Assembly (NCBI RefSeq): GCF_013170705.1
Contig: NZ_CP033334.1
Coordinates: 6,239,501 to 6,303,500 of the forward strand
From: Mesorhizobium loti
GTDB taxonomy: Bacteria > Pseudomonadota > Alphaproteobacteria > Rhizobiales > Rhizobiaceae
DNA: 64,000 nucleotides
Direction of reading: 5' to 3'
This document shows, piece after piece, positions 43,019 to 52,852 of the stretch. Position numbers and translations under genes: made by a program. The notes under the pieces are model-generated. The model was not told where the DNA came from. It saw only the letters and a program-made list of their open reading frames with translations, and searched no databases. How positions within the stretch are numbered: position 1 is the first letter of the stretch; each line of letters starts with the position of its first letter.

Positions 43019-43590
43019 AGCCGCACGATTTTGCTTCGGGCAACATTGAGTTCGGTCCGATCAGAAGGTGGCGATTTGAACAAGGAAACGCAGCACGGGC
43101 CACCCCGCTCATGGACGAGTGCGGCTTCCTCGCGCCGGGCCGGCCCAGAGGCGATTCCGGGCGAGGTCATGAACCTTGTCCATCGGGAAAAGCTGAAGCT
43201 CTGCTTCTCGCTGGAAAGCATTGCCGATGCACTGCCGAACGCCAACCGCCTCAAATTTCTTGGAATGGCCAAGAACATCGTTCCGCTGCTCCGTGCCATT
43301 CATGGGTTTGAGGAGACGGTGATTTTCCCTGCGTATTAAGCGCACTTGACCCCGGCCGAGGCCGAACTTGCCTCAACCAGCCGGTTGCGCGTCGAGCACC
43401 TTGAGGATCAATGCTTCGCTGGCGAGGTGGCCGAAACGCTCCTAGCGATCGGTCATTGTGATCCGATAGAGAGCGCGGAAGCTGTCGGGTTCATGCTGCG
43501 CGGCTTCTTCGAAGGCTTGCGGCGACACATCGCTTTCGAACGCGAGCAGGTCCTGCCGCGGATCGCAACAAGCGACGTAACGCTTAGGCC
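43012..43590 (+). pseudogene. Broken hemerythrin-like protein gene
   Basis: From ATG 43012 the plus strand reads MSEPHDFASGNIEFGPIRRW. After a frame change it continues EAIPGEVMNLVHREKLKLCF, then HGFEETVIFPAY, an in-frame TAA at 43337-43339, and further in the same frame AHLTPAEAELASTSRLRVEHLE and FFEGLRRHIAFEREQVLPRIA. The spaced His/Glu pattern (HGFEE, HIAFERE) is hemerythrin-like. The frameshift plus nonsense codon make it inactive. It is divergent from fixN and convergent with fnrN. Confidence 0.7.
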
Positions 43591-44346
43591 TCATTCAAAG
43601 GCCGGTTGCCGTGCGCCTCGGCCGCCGCAGCGCTGCTCCAGCCGACTCATGCTTTCCACCGTTACATGGCGTTTGTTCTCGATCCGGATCACGCCGTCAG
43701 CCCGCAATCGCGTAAGCTGGCGGCTTACGGTCTCATTCGTCAGTCCGAGGAAATCAGAGATGTCGGCACGTGTCAGCGGCAGATCGAAGCATGCCGACCT
43801 AGCCGCCGGGTCGATACTGGAATCCATATTCTGGGCGATCATGAGGAGAAAGCTCGCCACCTTCTCCGGTGCGGTCTTGCACCCGAGAGTTACCATCCGT
43901 TCAAGTGCCTCGTCGAGTTCGTTCAGCGTCTGCTTGAGCAGGCGATGCTCGAGTTCCGGTGATGCCTTCATTATCCGTTCAAAGGCCGCCTTCGGAAACG
44001 AGCACAGCGAGACGGAGGTTGCCGCTTCCACATTGATCGTGCTTTTCACCTTGAAGGGCCGTCCCAAAAAATCCGGTGCGAACCGAAGACCGACAATCTG
44101 CTGGCGGCCGTCCGAAAGGCACTTCGTCAGCTTCACAACGCCTGAAAGCATGTTTGAATAGCTGTCGACGGCCTCGGCGTCGGCGACCAGTTCGACGCCC
44201 GGCTCGATTTTGTGCCGCGACGAGGTCTTGGCGAGCCCAACCAAATGGTCCGGATCGAGCGCACCGCAGACGCCGCGATGCCGTGCTTCGCAAGACAGGC
44301 AAAGAACGGGAATGCCGGAACTGTGAATGTCCTGCCGTACTGTCAT
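43591..44346 (-). CDS. fnrN: Oxygen-sensing Crp/Fnr regulator FnrN
   Basis: The 251-residue protein has the N-terminal Cys cluster C16-x2-C19-x7-C27 (CLSCEARHRGVC) with a distal C115. This fits an oxygen-labile 4Fe-4S cluster, unlike FixK, which lacks it. A cNMP-fold domain and the C-terminal helix-turn-helix RADISDFLGLTNETVSRQL follow (recognition helix E-x-V-S-R). It should activate fixNOQP, fixGHIS and hemN at low oxygen. It follows fixN on the same strand, separated by the broken hemerythrin gene. Confidence 0.93.
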   Translation of the reverse strand: MTVRQDIHSSGIPVLCLSCEARHRGVCGALDPDHLVGLAKTSSRHKIEPGVELVADAEAVDSYSNMLSGVVKLTKCLSDGRQQIVGLRFAPDFLGRPFKVKSTINVEAATSVSLCSFPKAAFERIMKASPELEHRLLKQTLNELDEALERMVTLGCKTAPEKVASFLLMIAQNMDSSIDPAARSACFDLPLTRADISDFLGLTNETVSRQLTRLRADGVIRIENKRHVTVESMSRLEQRCGGRGARQPAFE

Positions 44347-44490
44347 TCGCTCGCGCTACCAATCCCAAGTTCCGGCAGGATAGCAAGCGATGGCAGAGAA
44401 ATCCTTGCGGCAGTTTGTCCGTGCTGGAGGCGACCGAAATCAGAGCTTTGGCTCTTGACGCGTCCAGACTGCCGGCGAGGCAAACACGAC

Positions 44491-45043
44491 ATGATACCGG
44501 AATTAGTTGGTAGGCTTGGCGAGGAAGTGCCGCGTTATACGAGTTGCCCGACCGCGCCGCATTTCCATCCGGGCGTCGCCGCTGATGTCTATCGAAGCTG
44601 GTTTAAGGCTCTCGAAAACGGTGGCGAAGCCTCGCTCTACCTGTACATGCGACCGGCTCTGCTGGTTCTGTGCGTGCCATACAAAGCAGACCCGCCACTC
44701 CGAGCCGGTGGCTGCGGATCTCCCCTCGCTTGACGCGGAGATCGCGACTGTCGCCGCTCTTGTCAGCGGCAAGGCCCATGTCCGAGCCGTGCATTTCGGC
44801 GGCGGCTCGCCGACCACGCTGAAGCCCGGGGATATGATAGTCCAGGGAACTGCCCTGCGGGATAGCTTCGATTTACCGATGCGAAGATCAGCGTCGAAAT
44901 CGAACCCAACGACATAGACGAAGCCCGCCTTGATACACTTGCCGAGATCGGCATGGGGCGGGCAAGCCTAGGCGCGCAGCATTTCCATCCGAAAGTGCAA
45001 AAGGCGATCAACCGCCTTCGCTCTCGCGGCGTGGATCCGTGAA
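44491..45043 (+). pseudogene. Decayed hemN (oxygen-independent coproporphyrinogen III oxidase)
   Basis: It starts MIPELVGRLGEEVPRYTSCP and reads to SLYLYM. It then changes frame to CDRLCWFCACHTKQ (the C-x3-C-x2-C radical-SAM motif) and VHFGGGSPTTL, and changes frame again to KISVEIEPNDIDEARL and ASLGAQHFHPKVQKAINR before a stop near 45043. The C-terminal half is absent. At least three frameshifts are visible. It lies divergent to fnrN, the usual place for an FnrN-controlled hemN. Confidence 0.9.
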
Positions 45044-45090
45044 TCTCCAACTTTATGCTTCGATTACTCGGAATCTGAACCTGACACGCG

Positions 45091-45336
45091 TCACGATTTC
45101 TCTGACATGCCGGCGGCAGGCACGCTTTCCTTTCTGGCCTTGGCAAACGCTCTGTCACCTTCCAGAAACCCCGCCAGCATGAAAGGTATGAGTTCCGCTA
45201 CCGTTTCAGACTCGCCATAGGTCTGGCGGTAAAGCGCCGCATAGTCCTTGAGTGCTCGGTTCAGGTCCGCGCTAACGGTGATGGTCATCTTCGAAGGTGT
45301 CCGGTCTGGAAGCTTTCCAAGTTTCAGATCTGCCAT
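45091..45336 (-). CDS. DUF2274 small protein of trb clusters
   Basis: The 81-residue protein (MADLKLGKLPDRTPSKMTIT ... ALKDYAALYRQTYGES) matches the DUF2274 family that accompanies trbI in rhizobial conjugation clusters. It starts 12 bp after the trbI stop. It is short and soluble and of unknown function, possibly ribbon-helix-helix-like from the VSADLNRALKDYA segment. Confidence 0.85.
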   Translation of the reverse strand: MADLKLGKLPDRTPSKMTITVSADLNRALKDYAALYRQTYGESETVAELIPFMLAGFLEGDRAFAKARKESVPAAGMSEKS

Positions 45337-45348
45337 GATTACTCCTGT

Positions 45349-46563
45349 TCAAGTCGGGTATGGGCGCAGCACAAGATCCTTGTGTACAATCACGCGTAGG
45401 GGCCAACCGGGGCGGACGATAATGGTGGGTTGAATATTCAGGTTCTTTTCGGTGATGCGCTGGCCGGCTTGACTGATGTTTTGCTGAGTGGATTCCCGGA
45501 TCGCCTTAACTAGGTCGCTTTCGTTTTCCCCAAAGCTCAACTCGGTACCAACGCCCAGTAGCGTCGCTAGAGCAACTCCCTTGATCAGCTGCCAGGTGTG
45601 AAAATCGACCTTGTCCTCAAGCCCGGCATAGCCGGCAGTATCCGTCGCTGGCAGATTGTCGATTTCGATCGAGGAACCGTCGGGCAGGATTATTCGCCGC
45701 CAGACCAGCAATGCGCGCCTCTGCCCAAAAGCCACGACGCTGTCATAAGTGCCGATGAGGCGTGAGCCTTGCGGAATGAGCACAATGCTGCCGGTGACTG
45801 TGTCGTGCACATTCTCGGTGACCTGCGCGACGACAAGGCCAGGCAAGTCGGAATTTATGCCGGTGACGAGACTGGCCGCAATCACGCTGCCGGCCATCAG
45901 TTGGTAGGGTGAGGCCGGCGTCTGCAGCGCGTGCTGATTGTAGATCCCGCTTGTGTTTCGCTGACTGATAAAATCGAGCTTGCGCTGTTGGTTGTTCTGG
46001 TCACCCTCGGCTGGGGCAACGGAAGCTGACGCGCGCGTCGCTCCGGATTGCGGAAGCGCCTCAGACGGCTGCTGCGCACTCGGCCCGCCGCCGGCGACAT
46101 CTGTCTGTCTGGGTCGATTGTCGATCCGGAACAAGACTTGCGACTCGCGCGCCTCAATTGCTTGCTGGGCAAGGCGCTGCTCCTCGGCGGAGATATCCTG
46201 CCCTGGCGCGATGCCGAGCTGACGTTGGCGTTCAAGGATGGGGCGACCGAGGTCACCGGGCAGTGGCGGTCCGAGCACAGGGGCCTTCGGCATGATCCCG
46301 GTATAGTCCTTGGGAAGCGCTTCTAGTCCCTCGGCGGGTGGCTTGCGCTCGGTGTTATAGCGGTCCTCTGCCTGGTGCTTGATACGCCATGCCGGTCCTT
46401 GAAGCGCCATCATCGTGACGCCCAGAATGGCACCGGATCCGACTGCAGCGATGGCGACGATCACACCGCGCCTGAATCGGACAGCGCGGCGGGGCGAGGC
46501 TCGCAATTGCAGCTGCTCGGGATCGAGTTTCGACGGTGCATCGGGTCGGGACGTATCGGTCAT
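45349..46563 (-). CDS. trbI: Conjugal transfer protein TrbI (VirB10-like)
   Basis: The 404-residue protein has a short cytoplasmic start, one membrane anchor (VIVAIAAVGSGAILGVTM), a proline-rich linker (LPKDYTGIMPKAPVLGPPLP) and the VirB10-type core (SPYQLMAGSVIAASLVTGINSDLPG, VLIPQGSRLIGTYDS). The start is ATG 46563 behind GAGGGAAGC, 11 bp after trbG. It spans the envelope in the mating channel. Confidence 0.95.
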   Translation of the reverse strand: MTDTSRPDAPSKLDPEQLQLRASPRRAVRFRRGVIVAIAAVGSGAILGVTMMALQGPAWRIKHQAEDRYNTERKPPAEGLEALPKDYTGIMPKAPVLGPPLPGDLGRPILERQRQLGIAPGQDISAEEQRLAQQAIEARESQVLFRIDNRPRQTDVAGGGPSAQQPSEALPQSGATRASASVAPAEGDQNNQQRKLDFISQRNTSGIYNQHALQTPASPYQLMAGSVIAASLVTGINSDLPGLVVAQVTENVHDTVTGSIVLIPQGSRLIGTYDSVVAFGQRRALLVWRRIILPDGSSIEIDNLPATDTAGYAGLEDKVDFHTWQLIKGVALATLLGVGTELSFGENESDLVKAIRESTQQNISQAGQRITEKNLNIQPTIIVRPGWPLRVIVHKDLVLRPYPT

Positions 46564-46574
46564 GAGCGCTTCCC

Positions 46575-47603
46575 TCACCTGCTGGAACGGCCAAAAAGTG
46601 GTATGCGCCGCGTCGGTTGCCGGCCGTCAGTTCTCGTGATGCGCACCACCTGCTGCTGCTTGCTGCCTAGACGCAGTTCTGCAGCGCCAAAGAGGCGATC
46701 GACGATGTAGTAGTTGCCGCGCATGCGATAATTGACGAGCTGGCTGTCCCCATCGGCACCGACGATGAAGAGAGGAGGCGCTTCACCCTGATCAATGCGA
46801 CGGGGGAATTCGATATAGACCTTGCTGCCATCGTCGAAAGCGCGCGTCGGCCTCCAGGGTGGTGTGTCGCCGGTGATTGAATACCGAAAGCGGATATTCT
46901 CGAGCGCCACATTCGACGCCTCCGGCGTGGCAGCCTCGGCTTGAGCGTTGCGCTGGCGTAGCGCGATGATCTGGTCCTCGCTATAGGTCCAGGAGATCGC
47001 CGCCATTGAGGTCTTCTCGGTGCTTTGAAGCTGCAAATGGTAGGTGCGTCGTTCCGTGGTGATCACCAGATTGGTGTTAAGTCCCGGCGCGAAGGGTTTT
47101 ACCAGCACATGGGTGCGCTGATTGTCACCGGTGCCGCTGACGGTATCGCCGATCACCCAACGCACCGTGTCGCCGGCCGACACGGCTGTTAGTTTCTCGC
47201 CCGGCTGGAGTGCGATATCGGTGACGCGCTCCGGCGCGGCATAGAGCTGATAGAGCGCGCCGTCGGCGAATGGATAAACCTGAACCGCATTCATGTACCC
47301 ATACCTGGTAGGTTGCTGCGTCGCTGCTTTATTGGCATCGGAGACCCGTTCTTCAGGAGAGCGCTTGTCTTCGGCCACCCTGCCCGGATTGGGCTGTAAC
47401 TGACCGGGTAGCGGCAGCGGCTTTGGCACCTCGACTATCTTGACCGGCTTCTCCGGCGGCTTCTCGATTGCGGCTGGTTTGAAATCGGCAGCATCATAGG
47501 AAATCGCAGGCGGCGGTACCGGCTTCGACGCGCAGGCGGAGAGGACCGCCGTAGAGGCCGACAGGATCAGCACGGCACGGACCGACGACATTCTATTCTT
47601 CAT
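46575..47603 (-). CDS. trbG: Conjugal transfer lipoprotein TrbG (VirB9-like)
   Basis: The 342-residue protein has a signal peptide with lipobox (LSACAS, residues ~18-23) and a VirB9-like core (YPFADGALYQLYAAPERVTDIALQPGEKL, NTNLVITTERRTYHLQL). It also has the C-terminal domain DGSKVYIEFPRR. Its ATG overlaps the trbF stop (ATGA). It contributes to the outer-membrane core complex. Confidence 0.95.
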   Translation of the reverse strand: MKNRMSSVRAVLILSASTAVLSACASKPVPPPAISYDAADFKPAAIEKPPEKPVKIVEVPKPLPLPGQLQPNPGRVAEDKRSPEERVSDANKAATQQPTRYGYMNAVQVYPFADGALYQLYAAPERVTDIALQPGEKLTAVSAGDTVRWVIGDTVSGTGDNQRTHVLVKPFAPGLNTNLVITTERRTYHLQLQSTEKTSMAAISWTYSEDQIIALRQRNAQAEAATPEASNVALENIRFRYSITGDTPPWRPTRAFDDGSKVYIEFPRRIDQGEAPPLFIVGADGDSQLVNYRMRGNYYIVDRLFGAAELRLGSKQQQVVRITRTDGRQPTRRIPLFGRSSR

Positions 47604-48325
47604 TGGTGGACTCCTTTTGGGGAAACGGACGTCGGCGCAGCACTGTCGAGCTCGCGCGACCAATCGATGGCGTTGATGAAGACGCCGAGCGGGTTGTTGC
47701 GCAGTTGGTCAGTATTGCTTGGCGGGCGGATCACGATGGTGAGGATCGCGATCCAGCGCGTCGTGCTGGCAAGGCTGCCGCGCTCAAAAACCTGCTCGGC
47801 CCATTTGACCTGGAACGAGCTGTCGGAAGCCCTGACCACGCTGGTCACTTGCACCGACACGCTGCGTGTGCCGATCTGACCGAAAGGATCGTTCGCCTTG
47901 GCGTACTCGTTGAGAAAGAGCGCCGCGCGGTCGGTGGCGAAGTCATAGGCCGAAAGCCAGTTCTGCCGCACCAGCACCGGATCGGTGGAAACGGAACGGA
48001 CATTCTGAATGAAGCGGCCGAGATGCCACGCGATCTGGGCATCGGAGGGCTCGTAGTCCCGGATTGCCGGCGCAACGGCGCGTGCCTCGCCGAAGCCGTC
48101 GACCTCGACGACGTAAGGCACGACGCGGCTCTGCATCGACTGCCACACGAGTCCGCCGGAAAGTCCGGCCGCCAAGGTCAGACAGCCAAGAGCCATGAAC
48201 CGCCAGTTGCGGGCCTGCACTCGAGATGAGCCTATGCGCTCGTCCCAGAGCTGCGCGGCCTTCTGATACGGCGTGACCGGCTCGGGCGTCTTGCCGTAAC
48301 GTTGAATGGGTCGCTTGAATAGCAT
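47600..48325 (-). CDS. trbF: Conjugal transfer protein TrbF (VirB8-like)
   Basis: The 241-residue protein has a short cytoplasmic N-terminus, one helix (RFMALGCLTLAAGLSGGLVW) and a periplasmic NTF2-like domain (FIQNVRSVSTDPVLVRQNWLSAYDF). It starts directly after the trbL stop (TAA then ATG). It scaffolds assembly of the type IV secretion channel. Confidence 0.95.
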   Translation of the reverse strand: MLFKRPIQRYGKTPEPVTPYQKAAQLWDERIGSSRVQARNWRFMALGCLTLAAGLSGGLVWQSMQSRVVPYVVEVDGFGEARAVAPAIRDYEPSDAQIAWHLGRFIQNVRSVSTDPVLVRQNWLSAYDFATDRAALFLNEYAKANDPFGQIGTRSVSVQVTSVVRASDSSFQVKWAEQVFERGSLASTTRWIAILTIVIRPPSNTDQLRNNPLGVFINAIDWSRELDSAAPTSVSPKGVHQ

Positions 48326-49648
48326 TTAGTCGTCCTTGTCGTTGAGAGAGGGATTGGCGCTGCCTCCCGGCCTGTCGCCTTCTCGGACGGCCTGCATGGC
48401 GGCGTGACGGTGGGCACGGGCTGTCTGTTCGGAACGCAGGCGCCTGGCCCAGCCGGGCGCGGCATCAGCGACCGGACCAGTAGGGCTTCCTGTCATGGAT
48501 GCGGTCGGCGCACCACCGGTCGCGGTCCAGGCAGCTTCGCGCCCGGCATCAACGCTGCGCCCGAAGCCTCCTGCGGCAGATCGTGCCGCCCCCATTGCGG
48601 CGCCGCCGGCGGCGCTGGTCACACCATGCATTCCAGCAGCTACACCGGGCAGGCCGGACTCGAGCGATGTTGCGCGCCCCATCTGCCAGGCCGTAGAAGC
48701 CGCTGACCCCATGGTCGTGCCGGCACGGAGTGCGGTGAGACCGCTGCCGGTTGCCATGCGCGCGCCGGCAAATGCTGCGCCTGCGGCAACGAGCGATGCA
48801 CCGGCTGCGGCTGCCGTGGTTCCAAGTGCGGCGCCCGCGCCAAGCTGCGGCGCGCCCGAGACAAGACCGGAGGCTATCCCAGGTCCGAAAATGCCGAGAC
48901 CAAGGAGCGCCAAGGCGCCCAGGACCTGTGACATGGCGGCGGCCAGATCCGGCTCCTTGCCTTGCAGCGCGGAAGCGAACTCGCCAAAGAGCGTGGAGCC
49001 GATGCCGATGATGACGGCCAACACCATCACCTTGATGCCCGACGAGATGACATTGCCGAGCACGCGCTCGGCGAGAAACGCTGACCGGTTCCAAAGCGCG
49101 AAGGGCACAAGAATGAATCCGGCCAGAGTGGTGAGTTTGAATTCGAGGATGGTGATGAAGAGTTGGATGGAGAGGATGAAGAAGGCGATGATGACCAGGA
49201 ACCAGGCCACGAGCAGCACGAAGATGGTGAGCGCGTTGCCGAAGATTTCTGGGAAGCCGAGAAGCTGGCTTGCCTGATCGAGAAGCGGCCAGGCGCCCTC
49301 GAAACCGGTTGCGGCAATGCGGCCCGGATGCAGGAGATTGTCGGCAGATAGGTTGCCGGATGACGCATTGATGCCGAGACCGGCAAAAGACCGATAAATG
49401 ATGTCGGCGAGGTTCTTGAAGTTATTCAAGATGAAGGCAAAGACGCCGACATAGAGCACTTTGCGGATGAGCCGGCCGAATATGTTGGGTTCGCCGCCGA
49501 ATGCCCAGGCGAGGCCGGCAAGTGTGACGTCGATGCCGATCAGGTTCGTGGTAAGGAAGGCGACATCGCCCGAGAGCAGACCGAACCCGCTATCGATGTA
49601 GCGGATGAAGGTCTCCATGAAGCGATCAATGACCCCAAGGTCGTTCAT
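48326..49648 (-). CDS. trbL: Conjugal transfer membrane protein TrbL (VirB6-like)
   Basis: The 440-residue polytopic protein has 5-6 membrane helices in its first 260 residues. A long Ala/Gly-rich tail follows (GAALGTTAAAAGASLVAAG...). The start is ATG 49648 (MNDLGVIDRFMETFIRYIDSG) behind GAGGAAGGCGGC. The frame stays open far upstream inside trbJ without similarity. It forms part of the inner-membrane channel. Confidence 0.94.
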   Translation of the reverse strand: MNDLGVIDRFMETFIRYIDSGFGLLSGDVAFLTTNLIGIDVTLAGLAWAFGGEPNIFGRLIRKVLYVGVFAFILNNFKNLADIIYRSFAGLGINASSGNLSADNLLHPGRIAATGFEGAWPLLDQASQLLGFPEIFGNALTIFVLLVAWFLVIIAFFILSIQLFITILEFKLTTLAGFILVPFALWNRSAFLAERVLGNVISSGIKVMVLAVIIGIGSTLFGEFASALQGKEPDLAAAMSQVLGALALLGLGIFGPGIASGLVSGAPQLGAGAALGTTAAAAGASLVAAGAAFAGARMATGSGLTALRAGTTMGSAASTAWQMGRATSLESGLPGVAAGMHGVTSAAGGAAMGAARSAAGGFGRSVDAGREAAWTATGGAPTASMTGSPTGPVADAAPGWARRLRSEQTARAHRHAAMQAVREGDRPGGSANPSLNDKDD

Positions 49649-49679
49649 GCCGCCTTCCTCGTCGTCAAGAGATTGGTGA

Positions 49680-50405
49680 TCAGTTGCCGGGATAGGCCGT
49701 GCCTGTGCCGAGGAAGCGCTTTGTCGTCTCGCGCGCGGCCTCCTCGGACTGCGCCTTGCGCGCCGCATCCTCGGCCTCAGCGCGGAACTGCGTTGCGAGC
49801 AGCGTCTGGATCTGCATCTGCTGCTTGGTCGAAAGCGCAAGGAGCTGGTTAGTGGCCTGACTTGCCTGAAGCGCACCGGCCGCGCCTTGGCTGCGGTTGA
49901 CGAGATCGGCAAGCAGGTCACCATCACCGCGAACATTCTCGACGATCTGCGACTGAACACCCATGGTCTGACGGAATGCCTGCATAGCGCTTTGCCAGCG
50001 GTCACGTGCGGCGCTCGCCACATCGCTGACCTTGATCGTGGCGTCGTAGCTTTCCGGATATTGATTACGCCACTGGTCCTGAAGCTTGTTGAGATCAAAG
50101 CTCAGGCCACTTGCCTGGTCCATCAGACCGTCGATCCGTTGGAGCGAGCCGGTAAGCTGACCCACGGAAGAAAAATCCAGACTCTGAAGATTGCGTGCCA
50201 TGTTCTGCAGCACGGTCGCCTGGTTCTGGAGCGACTGGATCTGGTTGTTGATCTGCTCCAGCGAGCGCGCCGCCGTGAGCACGTTCTGTGCGTAGTTCGA
50301 CGGATCGAACACGATGAGCGCGTAGGCCGGCTGCACGTAGTCGGCCATCGGCTTGGCGATCAACGAAAGGGTGATCAGGCCCGAGAGAAAGCGGCGCCGC
50401 ATCAT
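49680..50405 (-). CDS. trbJ: Conjugal transfer protein TrbJ (VirB5-like)
   Basis: The 241-residue secreted protein has an N-terminal signal (FLSGLITLSLIAKPMADYVQPAYA) and long heptad-like helices rich in Gln and Asn (SLEQINNQIQSLQNQATVLQNM). The start is ATG 50405, overlapping the trbE stop by ATGA. No trbK entry-exclusion gene is found between trbJ and trbL (31-bp gap). Confidence 0.93.
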   Translation of the reverse strand: MMRRRFLSGLITLSLIAKPMADYVQPAYALIVFDPSNYAQNVLTAARSLEQINNQIQSLQNQATVLQNMARNLQSLDFSSVGQLTGSLQRIDGLMDQASGLSFDLNKLQDQWRNQYPESYDATIKVSDVASAARDRWQSAMQAFRQTMGVQSQIVENVRGDGDLLADLVNRSQGAAGALQASQATNQLLALSTKQQMQIQTLLATQFRAEAEDAARKAQSEEAARETTKRFLGTGTAYPGN

Positions 50406-52852
50406 GACGATTGCTCCTTGGTTGGTTGAGGGAATTGCTGGAGAAGCTCGGCCGCCCAATCCAGGCCGCGGGCGCCGAGGAAGCGAAAGACAAAGCTGTC
50501 CTGCCCGTGCTCGGACAGGACCCTGTCGATCAGGCTTTGCGCGGCTGGACCCGAGGCGCCGCAAAGTGCAAGCGCGATGGGGCCGAGCCCGAGCTCGAAG
50601 AGACGGTTGCCGCAGCGCGACTGCAAATAGTAGTGCCGCTTCGGCGTGGCCCGGGCGATCAGTTCAATCTGCCGGTCGTTGAGACCGAAGCGCTCATAGG
50701 CAGTCCGTGCCTGCGGTTCCACGGCACGATCATTGGGGAGAAAAATGCGCTGTGGGCAGCTCTCGATGATCGCCGGCGCTATTGCAGAGCCGGCGATGTC
50801 GGCAAGCGACTGCGTGGCGAAGATCACCGATACGTTCTTCTTTCGCAGCACCTTCAGCCATTCGCGGATGCGGGCAGCAAAAAGCGGATTGTCGAGATAG
50901 ACCCAGGCCTCATCGAGCATGAGCAGCGTCGGGCGCCCGTCGAACCGCTCCTCAAGGCGATGGAAGAGATAGGTGAGCACAGGCAGCACAGCGCTTTGGC
51001 TACGCATCAGCTCCTCGGTCTCGAAGCACTGCACATCCGACAAGGCCAGCCGATCATCGTCGGCATCGAGCAATCGGCCGAAGGGACCGTCGAGCGTGTA
51101 GGGCATTAAGGCGGACTTCAGTGCATTGGACTGAAGCAGGACCGACAGACCGGTCAGCGTGCGCTCCTGCGCCGGCGCGGTGGCGAGGCTGTTGAGCGCC
51201 GACCAGATCGCCTCCTTCACCTCCGGCGTGAGGGTGACGTTCTCATGGGCAATCAGGCCGGCGATCCATTCAGCTGCCCAGCTGCGCCTACCCTGATCAC
51301 CGATATTGCGCAGAGGCTGGAAGGCAAGCGCACCGTCCGAACCCAAGACATGATGCTCTCCACCCATGGCGAGCGTTGCCGCGCGCGCCGAATTGCCTTT
51401 GTCGAAGACATAGACCTGCGCGCCGGCATAGCGACGAAACTGCAGGGCGATCAGGGCAAGCAGCACCGATTTTCCGGCGCCGGTCGGTCCAACGATCAGC
51501 ATGTGGCCGACATCTTCGACATGGGAAGAAAGCCGGAACGGAGTCGACCCGCTGGTTTCGGCGATGAGGAGCGGCGGGGCCTCTCGTCCAGTGACTTCAG
51601 CCAGATGCTCGTTCGCCGCAGGACCGGCCCACACCGAGGAAAGCGGCATGAGATGGGCAAGGTTCAGCGTGTGAACGAGCGGCTGACGAACGTTGGCATA
51701 GACATGACCCGGCAGCGAGCCGAGCCAGGCTTCGACCGCATTGACGCTTTCGCGGATGGTGGTGAACCCGAGCCCATTGATGATCCGCTCGACCGCCCGA
51801 AGTTTCTCAGCGGCGGCTTGGCGATCCTCGTCCCATACCGTCACCGTTGCAGTGAGATACCCGAAGCCGACATGATCGCCGCCCAACGCCTGAAGTGCTT
51901 CATCGGCGTCGAGCGCCTTATTGTCGGCGTCGCTGTCGACGAGCGGAACGGGTTCGCTGCTTACAACCTCGCGCAAGATTGCGACGATCGATTTGCGCTT
52001 GGCAAACCACTGCCGGCGCAAGCGGGTCAGCGTCTTGGTGGCCTCGGTCTTGCCGAGCGGAATGAAGCGCGTCATCCAGCGATAGGCGAAATCCTGATGA
52101 TTGAGGGCATCGAGGATTCCGGGCCGGGTGAGGTTCGGAAAGCCGAGGATGGTAAGTGTGCGAAGATGTTGCTCACCCAGCATCGGCTCCAAGCCGCCGG
52201 TAAGCGGCACATCGACCAGGATGCCGTCCAGATACATCGGCGTTTCCGGCACGGCGACCGGATGGCGGCGGGTCGAGATCGTGTCGTGCAGGTATGTCAG
52301 CGTCTCGGCATCATCGAGCAGACGCACTTCGGGCATGAAGCCCGACAGAAGATCCAGCACACGGTCGGTCTCGTCACGGAACCGCACCATCTCCTGGCGC
52401 CAGTCTCTTTCGCCTTCTGAATGATGCGAGTCGACGAGCGCGCTTTCCGCCCGCGCCTGGGCGTCCGGTGGCGGCATGGACAGCAAGGTCAGGTGATAGC
52501 GGCTCTCGAAATGCGCGACCTTGCCCTCGAAGGCAGCACGCCGTTCTTCATCAACCAGCCATGACGCCGCGTCCGGGAAACGCGAGGACGGATAGCCCAG
52601 CGCTTCGATACGCTCGGCCTCGAAAAACAATGTCCAGCCGGAGCCAAGGCGTCTAAGCGCATTGTTGGCCCGGGCGCAGATGCCGATGAGTTCGGCTTCG
52701 GTCGCGCTTTCCAGATCGGGCCCGCGAAACCGAAGAGTCCGCTGAACGCTGCCGTCCTTGTTGAGCACGATGCCGGGCGCCACCAGTGCTGCCCAGGGCA
52801 GGTGGTCGGCAAGCCGGTCGGCCTTGCCGCGATATTCCGAAAGGTTCAGCAT
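50402..52852 (-). CDS. trbE: Conjugal transfer ATPase TrbE (VirB4-like)
   Basis: The 816-residue ATPase has Walker A VGPTGAGKSVLLALI, Walker B TLLMLDEAWVYL and the later motif SVIFATQSLADI. It energises assembly of the mating channel. The start is ATG 52852 (MLNLSEYRGKADRLADHL) with AGGGG upstream. An ATG three codons earlier has poorer spacing. It overlaps the trbD stop. Confidence 0.96.
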   Translation of the reverse strand: MLNLSEYRGKADRLADHLPWAALVAPGIVLNKDGSVQRTLRFRGPDLESATEAELIGICARANNALRRLGSGWTLFFEAERIEALGYPSSRFPDAASWLVDEERRAAFEGKVAHFESRYHLTLLSMPPPDAQARAESALVDSHHSEGERDWRQEMVRFRDETDRVLDLLSGFMPEVRLLDDAETLTYLHDTISTRRHPVAVPETPMYLDGILVDVPLTGGLEPMLGEQHLRTLTILGFPNLTRPGILDALNHQDFAYRWMTRFIPLGKTEATKTLTRLRRQWFAKRKSIVAILREVVSSEPVPLVDSDADNKALDADEALQALGGDHVGFGYLTATVTVWDEDRQAAAEKLRAVERIINGLGFTTIRESVNAVEAWLGSLPGHVYANVRQPLVHTLNLAHLMPLSSVWAGPAANEHLAEVTGREAPPLLIAETSGSTPFRLSSHVEDVGHMLIVGPTGAGKSVLLALIALQFRRYAGAQVYVFDKGNSARAATLAMGGEHHVLGSDGALAFQPLRNIGDQGRRSWAAEWIAGLIAHENVTLTPEVKEAIWSALNSLATAPAQERTLTGLSVLLQSNALKSALMPYTLDGPFGRLLDADDDRLALSDVQCFETEELMRSQSAVLPVLTYLFHRLEERFDGRPTLLMLDEAWVYLDNPLFAARIREWLKVLRKKNVSVIFATQSLADIAGSAIAPAIIESCPQRIFLPNDRAVEPQARTAYERFGLNDRQIELIARATPKRHYYLQSRCGNRLFELGLGPIALALCGASGPAAQSLIDRVLSEHGQDSFVFRFLGARGLDWAAELLQQFPQPTKEQSS

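Noticed and set aside
44347..44490. FNR/FixK box between fnrN and the decayed hemN
   Set aside because: The best candidate around CTTGACGCGTCCAG matches only one half-site.
51245..52420. 391-codon plus-strand frame inside trbE
   Set aside because: Antisense to a complete VirB4-type ATPase; no domain seen.
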